A stretch of 64,000 bases of DNA from Actinopolyspora erythraea. GTDB lineage: Bacteria; Actinomycetota; Actinomycetes; Mycobacteriales; Pseudonocardiaceae. Location: positions 2,170,001-2,234,000 of the forward strand of contig NZ_CP022752.1 in NCBI RefSeq assembly GCF_002263515.1, written 5' to 3'. Under the pieces are notes generated by a model that did not search any database, was not told the origin of the DNA, and worked only from the letters and a program-made list of their open reading frames with translations. Shown piece by piece: positions 31,150-39,857 of the stretch (position 1 is the first letter of the stretch; the number at the start of each line of letters is the position of its first letter). Made by a program: the position numbers and the translations under genes.

Positions 31150-31791
31150 TTGGACGAACACGAGATTGAAGGATACGTCGATAAGGCAGCGAACGCCGTT
31201 GCATTTGAATGGCCTGGAGTCGTTGACGCTGAGGATTTGAGGCAAGATATTTGGGTGCGTCTGCTAGAATCACCTAAGTGGCAGGAAAACGTGAGAGACG
31301 CTGATCCTGCTTTGAAGGTGGATATTCTCAAACGTCTTGCAACCCAGATTGCAAGCGACTGTGCTAACGATTATGAGCGGTTTAGCGGGAATGCATTCTA
31401 CGGGACAAACCACGTCCGGTATTTGCTAGAGAGCGGCGTACTCACAATCGACCGAGATGAGCTCTCAACAACCAGTGAGACTCTCACAGAGTTCATTGAC
31501 ACGCACGACGCATACGCGGCACTACAAAGCCGCTCTCCTCAATACTCCGAGATTATTTGGCAGTGTTTTGTACTGAAGACGTTTGATAAAAACACCAGTA
31601 CAGCGCGATCTCAGCTATCCCGCGCGGTTCGTGCCATGACTGATTTGATGAATCAGGCGAACCGACGAAGGGTTGCAGAGTATGAGCACGGCCCCGGCTC
31701 TAGAGCTGTGGTTTCCAATGAGAAGGCACGTATGTTGTCGCAGCAAACCTACTCCGGTGGAGGTGAGCACTTCAACACATTCGCACAATGA
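31150..31791 (+). CDS. Sigma factor-like protein
   Basis: 213 residues from TTG 31150, after GAAGGTGG. The N-terminal DEHEIEGYVDKAANAVAFEWPG and VDAEDLRQDIWVRLLE (about 1-45) resemble region 2 of sigma-70 family proteins. The C-terminal half has SEIIWQCFVLKTFDKN and SQLSRAVRAMTDLMNQANRRR, which could be a degenerate region 4. Sequences like this occur in the early region of actinophages. It may redirect transcription to late genes; the evidence is by pattern only. An operator-like repeat lies at its start. Confidence 0.58.
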   Translation: MDEHEIEGYVDKAANAVAFEWPGVVDAEDLRQDIWVRLLESPKWQENVRDADPALKVDILKRLATQIASDCANDYERFSGNAFYGTNHVRYLLESGVLTIDRDELSTTSETLTEFIDTHDAYAALQSRSPQYSEIIWQCFVLKTFDKNTSTARSQLSRAVRAMTDLMNQANRRRVAEYEHGPGSRAVVSNEKARMLSQQTYSGGGEHFNTFAQ

Positions 31792-31800
31792 GAGAGGATT

Positions 31801-31947
31801 ATGAACAGTTTCTATGAAGACGAAGATGTAAACGACTACGAACGACAGCAAGATTCACACCTTCCTCCTTTTGTTTGTGGGCAGTCTGAGGAGGAAGGTT
31901 TTTATTGCCGTACACCAAACCGTACAGGCTTGAGAGTTGGCCTCTGA
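31801..31947 (+). CDS. Small acidic ORF
   Basis: 48 residues from ATG 31801 (MNSFYEDEDVNDYERQQDSH), with GAGAGAGGATT upstream. It overlaps the next frame. The function is unknown. Confidence 0.45.
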   Translation: MNSFYEDEDVNDYERQQDSHLPPFVCGQSEEEGFYCRTPNRTGLRVGL

Positions 31948-32114
31948 TTGATCGTGTGATGTATTGCGGAGGCCAATCTCTGAAAGACTATGTCGAACTT
32001 GAGAACATCCCTCAACGATTTGTTTTAGGAGCAGGACAGGTTGACGAATTTTGGTCCGACTGGGGAACTGATTTACAAGCGCACGTATGCTCGGACGATG
32101 CCGAACGGGAATAA
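31905..32114 (+). CDS. Small hypothetical protein
   Basis: 69 residues from TTG 31905, with GAGGAAGG 5 nt upstream. LPYTKPYRLESWPLIDRVMY looks like real coding sequence. Its last 74 bases overlap the ribonucleotide reductase gene. Confidence 0.45.
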   Translation: MPYTKPYRLESWPLIDRVMYCGGQSLKDYVELENIPQRFVLGAGQVDEFWSDWGTDLQAHVCSDDAERE

Positions 32115-34053
32115 GGAGGACTGGGAGGATACAGTTAAGCGAGTAGTTGAGGGGAACCTCAACCTGGTTGATTCGAGGTACATTGATCCGGGTGAGAGGG
32201 AAGCCCTTATCCGGATGATGCTGGACTTCAAGATTATCCCAGCGGGTAGGCATCTGTGGATGAGCGGGATTCCTGGCAGGCAGCATCTTTTTAACTGCCA
32301 TGTCTCAGGCTGGGATGAGGAGGACATCACCAAGCACTTTACGTTTACCCTCCTTCGTTTGGCCGAAGGCGGGGGAGTGGGAGCGAATTATTCCAACGAA
32401 CGTCTCCAGAATTATTCGAGCCTTGTGAACTCTCACGAGGTTCACATTGTGTGCGATCCTGGACATCCTGACTACGAGGAAATGAAGGCTAACGGAGTCC
32501 TCTCCGAGACGTATGATTCCTCCTGGCCTGGATCGGTCGAAGTGGAAGATACCCGCGAAGGTTGGGCAGACGCTCTTGCAGATCTCATCAATGCCTACTA
32601 CCGAGCCACGAGGAACAGAAATCGTGTCTTTGACGTTTCTCGTGTCCGATGGAAGGGCGCACGACTGAAGTCCTCCGGTGGACATGCGTCCGGTCCCGAG
32701 CCTCTGGGGATCATGCTTCAGGAAGTCTCTAAGATCCTCAACTCCCGCGTTGGTTCTTATTTGACAGGACTGGACGCTATGGCAATCGACCATGCGATTG
32801 CGAAATGTGTGATTGCTGGAGGCAACCGCCGTAGTGCTCGAATGTCAATTATGCACTGGGAAGATCCAGAAATCTTCTCTTTTATCTCGTCAAAGGTTGA
32901 CCCTGAAATGCACTGGTCCACCAACATCAGTGTTGAAATCGATGATGATTTTTGGGCAGCGGTAGACGATGAGGATACTCATGCAACCGATGTTCTCTAC
33001 GAGATCGTGAATGGGATGCTTGCTAACGGCGAGCCTGGGTTCTGGAATTCCAGTCTCTCCAACGTGGGAGAACCGAATCCGATAGAGGCTACGAATCCTT
33101 GTGGTGAAATCCCCCTTGAGTCGTGGGAAAACTGCAACCTTGGGCACGTTAATATGGCTGCCTTTGTAGAAAAAGAAGGCTTTTTCTATGAGGAGGAGGT
33201 TTACAAAGCACATAAGCTTATTACTCGATTCCTCATTCGCGCGACATATGGAGACGTGAACGATTCGTATCAGCGAGAAGTTCTCGATAAGAATCGACGG
33301 ATCGGGGTTGGACATCTCGGAGTCGCTTCTATGGCTGCGATGGGAGGAGAGCCGTACTCAGCTCTTCCAGAAACCAAGTTTCCGAGGACTCTCAAGCGAC
33401 TCCAGAATGCGGTGAACGACGAAGCTGCGAGATACGCACATCAGCTCCGTATCCCTGCTCCGGTCAAGACGACAACGGTCGCACCAACCGGAACGGTAGC
33501 CAAGATGCCTGGAGTATCCGAAGGCATCCACCCTATTTTCTCGAAGTATTTCATCCGCCGTATTCGGTTCTCGATGATCGATCCTGACGAGTTTAATGCT
33601 GCGATGGAATACGCAGAAGCAGGGTACACGGTTGAGCCGTGTCAGTACGCGGCTAACACGCTGGTTGTGGAGATTCCTACTAAGGATTCTCTGATGGAGG
33701 AGGTTGAACGTCGTTTCGGAGCAGAAGAGGCAGAGAAAATTGTTGAAGGAGCTGGTGATCTAACTCTACGAGATATGATGAGCGTTCAGGCTATGTACCA
33801 GGATAATTGGGCAAATAATGCAGTTTCCTACACTGCGAATATCGACACGAACGAAATTACCCAAGCGGATGTTACTTCGCTGATGAAGCTTTATCGGAGG
33901 AGTCTTAAAGGGCTGACTATCTTCCCGAATAAGTCACGTCCTCAATCTCCGTATGAGGAAATAACAAAGGAAGAGTACGACGCACATCACGTGCATGACA
34001 TTTCCGATGGAATCGATGAGAACTGCGCTTCTGGCGCTTGCCCAGTAAAGTAA
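32041..34053 (+). CDS. nrdJ: Class II (adenosylcobalamin) ribonucleotide reductase
   Basis: 670 residues from TTG 32041 (MTNFGPTGELIYKRTY), as in the cluster A phage NrdJ proteins. Key parts: Cys86 in FNCHVSGWDE (redox cysteine), NPCGE at about 352-356 (radical cysteine and catalytic glutamate), the barrel segment FVLGAG..ANYSNERL, and a C-terminal CASGACPVK (Cys662, Cys667) that can shuttle electrons. It reduces ribonucleotides using host B12 and works with ThyX and the dCMP deaminase encoded downstream. Confidence 0.95.
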   Translation: MTNFGPTGELIYKRTYARTMPNGNKEDWEDTVKRVVEGNLNLVDSRYIDPGEREALIRMMLDFKIIPAGRHLWMSGIPGRQHLFNCHVSGWDEEDITKHFTFTLLRLAEGGGVGANYSNERLQNYSSLVNSHEVHIVCDPGHPDYEEMKANGVLSETYDSSWPGSVEVEDTREGWADALADLINAYYRATRNRNRVFDVSRVRWKGARLKSSGGHASGPEPLGIMLQEVSKILNSRVGSYLTGLDAMAIDHAIAKCVIAGGNRRSARMSIMHWEDPEIFSFISSKVDPEMHWSTNISVEIDDDFWAAVDDEDTHATDVLYEIVNGMLANGEPGFWNSSLSNVGEPNPIEATNPCGEIPLESWENCNLGHVNMAAFVEKEGFFYEEEVYKAHKLITRFLIRATYGDVNDSYQREVLDKNRRIGVGHLGVASMAAMGGEPYSALPETKFPRTLKRLQNAVNDEAARYAHQLRIPAPVKTTTVAPTGTVAKMPGVSEGIHPIFSKYFIRRIRFSMIDPDEFNAAMEYAEAGYTVEPCQYAANTLVVEIPTKDSLMEEVERRFGAEEAEKIVEGAGDLTLRDMMSVQAMYQDNWANNAVSYTANIDTNEITQADVTSLMKLYRRSLKGLTIFPNKSRPQSPYEEITKEEYDAHHVHDISDGIDENCASGACPVK

Positions 34054-34089
34054 TTCTAACTCTAAACCTGCTTTAAAGGAGCAATTCTA

Positions 34090-34686
34090 ATGGTGTTCGA
34101 TCCTTTCAACGACAACCTGCCTACCGACAACAGCAACAACGAAGAGGAGACTGTCACCGTGACAGAAGTCAGCCAGGACCCTACTCCCGTGACTGTGGAG
34201 ACTCCGAAGGCTCAGGCGAGCAGCGGAGACGAGAACTATACGACCTTGATCCTTAAGGGCGGTACTTCGTACGGTGCTCCGTCCGTCTCGATCAGGGGAG
34301 CCAACATTCAGGACCTGTACGAGCACTACGAGCGAGACAGGGAGTACCTGAAAAAGCTTCTTCACATGTCTTCCGAGGATGGAGCCGCGTACGGCTCCCT
34401 TGCGGATCAACACGTGAACAGGATTCAGAGCGCTGAGAAGAAGCAGGGCGGACAGCAGTCGGCTCCTCAGGCTCAGCAGAAGCAGCCTGGAAAGCCTCAG
34501 GGAGCGACTCAGGCACCGAACGGTGAAACTCACAGTTGCTATTGCGGCTTGCCGATGAAGTTCCTTTCCGGGACTAGCAAGAAGACTCAACAGCCGTATG
34601 CTTTCTTCGCCTGCCCTCAGCCTCAGGGTCAGCAGTGCGTGAACGGAAACGGTAAGCCATACACCATCAACTACAAGCTGGACTGA
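34090..34686 (+). CDS. Phage protein with acidic/Gln-rich linker and C-terminal zinc-like motif
   Basis: 198 residues. Residues 1-40 are acidic and Thr/Glu rich; residues 50-95 form a short folded unit (TTLILKGGTSYGAPSVSIRG). A Gln/Ala/Pro linker follows (about 125-150). The end has HSCYCGLPMKFL and FFACPQPQGQQC, cysteine pairs like a zinc ribbon. Similar proteins occur at this place in actinophages beside RNR and may bind single-stranded DNA; that is unproven. A terminator follows. Confidence 0.6.
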   Translation: MVFDPFNDNLPTDNSNNEEETVTVTEVSQDPTPVTVETPKAQASSGDENYTTLILKGGTSYGAPSVSIRGANIQDLYEHYERDREYLKKLLHMSSEDGAAYGSLADQHVNRIQSAEKKQGGQQSAPQAQQKQPGKPQGATQAPNGETHSCYCGLPMKFLSGTSKKTQQPYAFFACPQPQGQQCVNGNGKPYTINYKLD

Positions 34687-34712
34687 ATCTAGCAGTAACT
34701 GGATACGTAGTA

Positions 34713-34736
34713 GGAGGCTCTTCGGAGCCTCCTTTT
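34713..34736 (+). terminator. Rho-independent terminator
   Basis: GGAGGCTC-TTCG-GAGCCTCC followed by TTTT. It uses the same arms as the terminator at 23,664. Confidence 0.82.
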
Positions 34737-34759
34737 GTATCTCTTCCGAAAGGAGTCTT

Positions 34760-35473
34760 ATGAAGATCGATTTGATTTCTCACTCTGTTCCGTCGATGTG
34801 GTCGATTACAGAGTTTATGGGCGTTGATGAAGACGCTACTCCGGTAGACACAATTCCTGAGTTTGGCGGACGTGCGTGCTATCAGTCTTGGAGCAAGCCG
34901 AATCCAAACACTCGTAAGAACGAGGATTATCTAGCCAACATTATTGCTCAAGGACATGAGTCTGTTCTTGAACATGCAAGTGCGACGTTTTATGTCCAGG
35001 GTATTAGTCGTGCGTTGACGCACGAACTGATTAGGCATAGGCACCTGTCATTTTCACAGATCTCACAACGCTTCGTTGATGGTAGTTCCTCGGAAGTAGT
35101 TGTTCCTCCTGCGTATCGATTCAAAGAAGACGACAGCGCACCAACGAGGGAGCTGAAGAGGGAGGCACAAGAAGAGCTTTACCGCACATTCACAGAAGTG
35201 CGTGACTCATACGAGACTTTGAAGAGCATAGGAAGGGAGCTAGGACTTTCCCGGAAGGAAAATAGGGAAGCAGCTCGTTCGGTAATACCGAATGCTTCCG
35301 AGACTAAGATTGAGGTAACCGGCAATATGCGAGCCTGGCGAGACGTTATCAAGCGACGTTGGCACGAAGCGGCCGATGCCGAGATTCGGGAGTTTGCTGG
35401 AGAGATTCTAGGAGAGCTTCGCCGTATCGCCCCTGCCACGTTTCAAGACATTCCGGAGGTTCCGTTCTCATGA
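34760..35473 (+). CDS. thyX: Flavin-dependent thymidylate synthase
   Basis: 237 residues, MKIDLISHSVPSMWSI, with GAAAGGAG upstream. The signature is RHRHLSFSQISQRF at about 92-105, the ThyX motif. It methylates dUMP to dTMP using FAD and NADPH, in contrast to ThyA. The upstream histidine block (ECGH-like, QGHESVLEHASATF) is also typical. It is the first gene after a terminator, so it is probably transcribed from its own promoter or by readthrough. Confidence 0.96.
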   Translation: MKIDLISHSVPSMWSITEFMGVDEDATPVDTIPEFGGRACYQSWSKPNPNTRKNEDYLANIIAQGHESVLEHASATFYVQGISRALTHELIRHRHLSFSQISQRFVDGSSSEVVVPPAYRFKEDDSAPTRELKREAQEELYRTFTEVRDSYETLKSIGRELGLSRKENREAARSVIPNASETKIEVTGNMRAWRDVIKRRWHEAADAEIREFAGEILGELRRIAPATFQDIPEVPFS

Positions 35474-35688
35474 CGTTTGATGAAGAAGGCACGATGTTAC
35501 TCATCGAATATTCAGGAGACTATACCCTCGTTGGTTTGCGATTCGAGACTTCTTCGCACGGAGTTTACGAGATTCCCCTTTATAAAGAAGGTGTTGAGGA
35601 TCTCGTTGAAATGCTAGTCGGTTGGCTCGAATACAACGAAGAAAAGCTTGGTAGTTCGATTCGTTCTCTGATCGAAGGAGAGAAATGA
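35470..35688 (+). CDS. Small hypothetical protein
   Basis: 72 residues from ATG 35470 (MTFDEEGTMLLIEYSGDYTL), coupled to the ThyX stop by ATGA. It has a beta-rich first half, then a helix. It is not recognised. Confidence 0.6.
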   Translation: MTFDEEGTMLLIEYSGDYTLVGLRFETSSHGVYEIPLYKEGVEDLVEMLVGWLEYNEEKLGSSIRSLIEGEK

Positions 35689-35915
35689 GCAGTCTCGCTA
35701 GGGGTTATTGGCTCTTGGAGGAAGAGAACGATGAACTTCGTAGGGATCTGGACAGGCTCACAGAAGAATTGAATCGAGCTAACGATCTAGTCGAGTACTG
35801 GATTGAAAAGGCTTCGTTTTACGAAGACGAATACGACAAGGCTTCGATTCGGTTGCGCAGTCTCCGCTCTGCATTGGGCACTCTTTCAGAAGAACAAGAC
35901 AAGGAGGACTATTGA
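35685..35915 (+). CDS. Small coiled-coil protein
   Basis: 76 residues, MSSLARGYWLLEEENDELRR, almost entirely a charged helix with heptad spacing (LEEEN.ELRRDLDRLTEELN). It is coupled to both neighbours. It may bind the polymerase; this is inferred from position only. Confidence 0.58.
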   Translation: MSSLARGYWLLEEENDELRRDLDRLTEELNRANDLVEYWIEKASFYEDEYDKASIRLRSLRSALGTLSEEQDKEDY

Positions 35916-37822
35916 TCCAGTACACACACCTTGTTGAAGGTGATGAGGTAACCATCAATCGAGTAGAAAATTATGAGGATCTAGAAGACTTCCGGAACTT
36001 TATTCGTCAGAATATCAACATCCTTGCCTCTGACTCCGAGACAACCGGACTCGATATGTACTCCGATGATTTCGGAGTACGTCTTGTTCAGTTCGGTAAT
36101 CCAATGGAAGCATACGTTGTTCCGGTAGAGCTGGGAGGGCAGTTCGTAGAGGACGTAACACGAGCACTCCGAGGTATCCAACATCTGATCTTTCAGAACG
36201 GAGGTTTTGACCTCCAGGTTTTTGATAGGCACCTAGGTGTACGGATGGAAGATCTTTGGCCGAGGATCTCGGATACGAAGATCCTCGCTCATCTGGTTGA
36301 ACCACGGAACGGCTCTGAAGGTGGAATTGATAAAGGGCTCGATCCTCTAACCGCTGGACTGATTGATTCGGAGGTAGCCGAAAACGTCAAAGGTCTCATG
36401 ACCAAACTTGCCAAGGAATACAAGACGACGAAGGCTAAGATCTGGTCAACGATTGATCTCGATCATCCTGAGTACAACTTGTATGCGGGGATGGATACGA
36501 TTCTTGCTGCGAGGCTGTACCGGAAGCTGATTCCTCGTATTCCGGAAAGCTCGAAGCAACCGTTCACGGTTGGGAACCGAACGTTTTCCGGTTTGGTGGA
36601 GTTCGAACATCATGTTGCAGAGATTTGCTCATATATGGAGCGGACAGGGTATCTCCTTGATGTGGAGTACTCTGAGAGGCTCTCTCAGAAGCTGGTTGAA
36701 GAGGAGGAGTATTACAAGGAGGTAGCCCGAAGCTACGGCTGTGAGAACGTCAACTCCACGACTCAGCTCGCAGACGCACTGGAGGATATGGGAGTTCGGA
36801 TTACCGGACGTACCGAGAAGGGAAACCGCAAAGTCGATAAGAACGTGTTGAAGGAGCTGTCGGAAGGAGGAAACGAGCTAGCCACTGCCACGATCAAGGC
36901 GAAAAAAGCTGGCAAGTGGCGTAAAACGTGGGTGAGTACATTCCTCAACGATCGTGACTCCGAGGACAGGTGTCACCCGAATATCCGGAGCCTTCAGGCT
37001 CGCACTGCGAGGATGTCGATTACCGGTATCCCTGCTCAGACTCTTCCGGCTTCAGATTGGATGATCCGGAGGTGTTTCGTGTCCGACCCTGGACATTTCA
37101 CGGGATCGATCGACTACAAGACTCAGGAACTCAGGGTTCTTGCTGCTCTAGCAGGCGAGGAAAAGATGATGGAGGTTTTTAAGAAGGAGGATGGAAACCT
37201 CCACCTCGCTACCGCACGGGCAGCGTTCGGAGACCATGTTCAGAAAGACACAAAGGAGTACAAGGCCGGGAAGGGAACGAACTTCGCTGTTGTCTTCGGT
37301 GGAACCTGGAGGGCAGTACACGAACAGTTTGGGGTTGACAAAGACGCTGCCAAGACAGCGGTAGAAACGTTCTGGAACACCTATCCTTCGGTGAAGAGGT
37401 ATGCGGAGAGACTTCAGAGGGAGGCTAAGGCAAAGGGTTATATTACGACTCCGATAGGCCGTAGGCTCCCTGTCGATCCGAATCGAGCGTACTCAGCCTT
37501 GAATTATATGGTTCAGAGCACGTCTCGTGACGTGACCTGTAGGGGATTGGTTCGGCTCCATCAAGCTGGATTCACTCCCTATCTTCGGTTGCCGATTCAC
37601 GATGAGGTTGTCGTTTCTATTCCTCAGGAGCACGCGGAATGGGGAGTAAAGAGGATCGGTGAACTCATGTCCGAACGATTCGGACCGGTGGATATCCTGA
37701 CTGATCCTTCCGTTTCCGGGAAGAGTTGGGGACATGAGTATATGAAGGATAAGAACGATAATCCTGATACTGAGCTGATCGCTCAGGCAGACAAGGAAAT
37801 TAAGGAGGCTGGTCTTTGGTGA
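35912..37822 (+). CDS. DNA polymerase I (family A) with 3'-5' exonuclease domain
   Basis: 636 residues from TTG 35912. The exonuclease motif is ASDSETTGLD (Asp41, Glu43), with further motifs to about 200. Polymerase motif A is DYKTQELRVL (about 402), motif B KAGKGTNFAVVFGG (about 450) and motif C IHDEVV (about 562). No 5'-3' exonuclease domain is present, as in cluster A phage polymerases. It is the replicative enzyme of the phage. Confidence 0.97.
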   Translation: MIQYTHLVEGDEVTINRVENYEDLEDFRNFIRQNINILASDSETTGLDMYSDDFGVRLVQFGNPMEAYVVPVELGGQFVEDVTRALRGIQHLIFQNGGFDLQVFDRHLGVRMEDLWPRISDTKILAHLVEPRNGSEGGIDKGLDPLTAGLIDSEVAENVKGLMTKLAKEYKTTKAKIWSTIDLDHPEYNLYAGMDTILAARLYRKLIPRIPESSKQPFTVGNRTFSGLVEFEHHVAEICSYMERTGYLLDVEYSERLSQKLVEEEEYYKEVARSYGCENVNSTTQLADALEDMGVRITGRTEKGNRKVDKNVLKELSEGGNELATATIKAKKAGKWRKTWVSTFLNDRDSEDRCHPNIRSLQARTARMSITGIPAQTLPASDWMIRRCFVSDPGHFTGSIDYKTQELRVLAALAGEEKMMEVFKKEDGNLHLATARAAFGDHVQKDTKEYKAGKGTNFAVVFGGTWRAVHEQFGVDKDAAKTAVETFWNTYPSVKRYAERLQREAKAKGYITTPIGRRLPVDPNRAYSALNYMVQSTSRDVTCRGLVRLHQAGFTPYLRLPIHDEVVVSIPQEHAEWGVKRIGELMSERFGPVDILTDPSVSGKSWGHEYMKDKNDNPDTELIAQADKEIKEAGLW

Positions 37823-38022
37823 AGGACATTGATGGGATGATATTTGATGCTCTTAAAGTTAATCCTTTTGAACGAGTCGATTTTTTGGCGCGAGCTAATC
37901 TCCTTGAAGACACTATAATTAAAGTACTTGTTAAGATTCGAACTGCCGATTATTTCGGAGACACACTAGAACACGATGATATTCGTAAGGTGATTGCTGA
38001 GTCTCTTGGAGTGGAATACTGA
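37819..38022 (+). CDS. Small hypothetical protein
   Basis: 67 residues from GTG 37819, coupled to the polymerase stop. A helical content pattern (VDFLARANLLEDTIIKVLVK) is seen. It is not recognised. Confidence 0.58.
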   Translation: MKDIDGMIFDALKVNPFERVDFLARANLLEDTIIKVLVKIRTADYFGDTLEHDDIRKVIAESLGVEY

Positions 38023-38183
38023 TGGATATCGATATTGAGATTGATCTTATCGAAAGAAGGTATCAGTTTTCACGGAGATCTGAAAACCCTTACGGATCTG
38101 TTTACAACCAACGAAAAGCAATTGAGTTGCTTGAAGACATGCTTGAAGAAATCAAGAAGACTCTGGGAAAGAGCGAGGAATGA
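38022..38183 (+). CDS. Small acidic helical ORF
   Basis: 53 residues, MDIDIEIDLIERRYQFSRRS, coupled by TGATGG. The end is a charged helix (IELLEDMLEEIKKTLG). The function is unknown. Confidence 0.52.
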   Translation: MDIDIEIDLIERRYQFSRRSENPYGSVYNQRKAIELLEDMLEEIKKTLGKSEE

Positions 38184-38380
38184 TTACAGCAAACGAACTA
38201 GGAACAGTAACCACACGAGTCGTCTCACCGTGCGAGCACGGGATCACACACCATATTCAAGAGTTGCTAGACAGCGATGATATGTCGTTTGCAGTCCCGG
38301 AATGTCGGGACTCGAAGGGCAACCCACGTCCCCACGCTGTGACTGCTGAGAAGTATCCGAATACACGAAGGAGGAGGTAA
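38180..38380 (+). CDS. Small hypothetical protein
   Basis: 66 residues, MITANELGTVTTRVVSPCEH, overlapping the previous gene by ATGA. CEHGITHHIQEL and CRDSKGNPRPHAV have metal-binding-like spacing. It is not recognised. Confidence 0.5.
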   Translation: MITANELGTVTTRVVSPCEHGITHHIQELLDSDDMSFAVPECRDSKGNPRPHAVTAEKYPNTRRRR

Positions 38381-38387
38381 CTCCTAA

Positions 38388-38585
38388 ATGGGAGCCTATC
38401 ACGGTTTGACATCTGACAATATTCAGGACAGGTTTATCAATGGAGAAGGCGCAAGGATTCCTGCACTTGTCCTTGCTTCAAATGAGTGTATCGAAATTAT
38501 TCGTGCTGGACGCCCCAGTATTGTTGTCTTTGGTAATGGAGAGACTGTTAAAAACGGAGAAGTCGGTTGGGTAGATCTTGAGTAA
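38388..38585 (+). CDS. Small hypothetical protein
   Basis: 65 residues, MGAYHGLTSDNIQDRFING, with AGGAGGTAAC upstream. It overlaps the deaminase gene by 8 bases. The function is unknown. Confidence 0.52.
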   Translation: MGAYHGLTSDNIQDRFINGEGARIPALVLASNECIEIIRAGRPSIVVFGNGETVKNGEVGWVDLE

Positions 38586-38970
38586 ACCGACATGGGATGA
38601 ATACTTCTTGCAGGGCGCGGAATGGGCCGCGTCCCGCTCTGACTGTGAGCGATCTAAAGTAGGTGCGCTAGTTGTCAATGACAAACGGGTACGGTCTACT
38701 GGATACAATGGGGCTCCTGCCGGACGAGAAGGTTGCCGAAATTGCCCGCGCCTCACAAGTAAAGTGGCCTCGGGAACCTCGTACTCCACCGGAGAGGGTT
38801 TATGTGTCGCAGTACACGCAGAAGCAAACGCATTGTTGTACTGCAATAGAGAAGATCTGCCAGGAGCAACGTTGTACATCACACGAGAACCATGCTTCGA
38901 TTGCTCGAAGCTGATTGCAGCAACCGGAATCCGACGAGTCGTCACACCGAACGGAGATGTCATTGTCTGA
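38578..38970 (+). CDS. Deoxycytidylate deaminase
   Basis: 130 residues from TTG 38578 (MSKPTWDEYFLQGAEWAA). The zinc site is HAE (His80, Glu82) and PCFDC (about 105-109); SKVGALVV is the typical N-terminal strand. It converts dCMP to dUMP, feeding ThyX. With RNR and ThyX it forms a complete dTMP supply path encoded on the prophage. Confidence 0.93.
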   Translation: MSKPTWDEYFLQGAEWAASRSDCERSKVGALVVNDKRVRSTGYNGAPAGREGCRNCPRLTSKVASGTSYSTGEGLCVAVHAEANALLYCNREDLPGATLYITREPCFDCSKLIAATGIRRVVTPNGDVIV

Positions 38971-39142
38971 CAGGGAGTGGAGTCGGCCAGTTGTCAAAGG
39001 AGCACACGCTATTTGGTGGCGACTGCATCGAACAGGCAGGGAGGCTAGGCTATTCTCGAATCTGGATATAGATACATATGATGATTTGTGTATCCAGGCT
39101 GATGAATGTCTAAAAGCAGGAGGTTATTACACCGATGTCTGA
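38957..39142 (+). CDS. Small hypothetical protein
   Basis: 61 residues from ATG 38957 (MSLSDREWSRPVVKGAHAIW), overlapping the deaminase end. It is mixed basic and acidic. It is not recognised. Confidence 0.5.
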   Translation: MSLSDREWSRPVVKGAHAIWWRLHRTGREARLFSNLDIDTYDDLCIQADECLKAGGYYTDV

Positions 39143-39371
39143 CGAATACGAGTACCGCATTTTGGTAAGTTACAAGACGGGCCTTAGAGGGGAAGGCCCT
39201 TGGTCCGATTGGAGAACATACTACGGTCAGGCACAGAAAACCGTATTCACACGTGCAGGTGTAAAGCGAATTTTGAGCAATCTACACAGACACATGCACG
39301 GAGGAAGGGACGTACAGACTCGTGTCCAACGTCGGCCCGTGAGAACGGATTGGGAGGATGTTGATATCTGA
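39135..39371 (+). CDS. Small hypothetical protein
   Basis: 78 residues, MSDEYEYRILVSYKTGLRGE, with a beta-strand start, then a basic helix and Arg-rich stretch (RVQRRPVRTDWED). It may bind nucleic acid. It is coupled to the neighbouring genes. Confidence 0.52.
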   Translation: MSDEYEYRILVSYKTGLRGEGPWSDWRTYYGQAQKTVFTRAGVKRILSNLHRHMHGGRDVQTRVQRRPVRTDWEDVDI

Positions 39372-39453
39372 CCTCATATGGTTGCTGGCGTTTCCGCTTG
39401 CAACCGGTTTGCTCGCTACATGGTTTTTCCACCACTACGACAGAGGAGGATGA
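39358..39453 (+). CDS. 31-residue membrane peptide
   Basis: ATG 39358 gives MLISDLIWLLAFPLATGLLATW followed by FFHHYDRGG, one membrane helix. It overlaps the previous gene by 14 bases. GGGAGG just upstream supports translation. It may be a small regulatory membrane peptide. Confidence 0.4.
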   Translation: MLISDLIWLLAFPLATGLLATWFFHHYDRGG

Positions 39454-39488
39454 TACCCTCTCTGACGATCACTGATCTTGGAGGAGAC

Positions 39489-39773
39489 ATGCACCCTGAC
39501 CAGCAACCGCAGCAGCCACCGGTTCACTACGTACGGGTAGCCCGGAACGGGCAAGCGATAGCCTCTATGATATTAGGGTTGATTGCGCTACTCTTCTCGT
39601 TTGTTCCCGTGGTAGGCATGATTTCATGGATCATCGCTCCGATCGGTCTCATCGTCGGCATCACCGCAGACAAAGGGCCGATCGGGTCCGGGCAGAGATT
39701 AACAGGGATTACGACCAGTGGAGTAGCTCTTGGAATCTGCCTCCTTTGGGTAATCCTGTTCGCTGCTGCATGA
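39489..39773 (+). CDS. DUF4190-like membrane protein
   Basis: 94 residues from ATG 39489 with TTGGAGGAGAC upstream. The N-terminus is Pro/Gln rich, then NGQAIASMILGLIALLFSF begins a two-helix membrane domain ending VALGICLLWVILFAAA. The DUF4190 pattern (N..A..SL.LG...L) is common in actinobacterial chromosomes, so this may be a captured host gene. It lies outside the replication set, near the attachment end. Confidence 0.65.
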   Translation: MHPDQQPQQPPVHYVRVARNGQAIASMILGLIALLFSFVPVVGMISWIIAPIGLIVGITADKGPIGSGQRLTGITTSGVALGICLLWVILFAAA

Positions 39774-39793
39774 TCACCCGAAGGATTTTCGGT

Positions 39794-39821
39794 GTTGTGA
39801 TCATGGTCAAAAATGGTATCC
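39794..39821 (+). promoter_or_regulatory. Putative promoter without the early operator repeat
   Basis: TTGTGA (39794-39799), 16-nt spacer, TATCCT (39816-39821). It lacks the CTTGACTTGGG element, so it could be active in the lysogen. It precedes the zinc-ribbon gene. Confidence 0.45.
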
Positions 39822-39857
39822 TGTTGTAGACATCGCTAGATGTGGCTAGGAGGAGCG

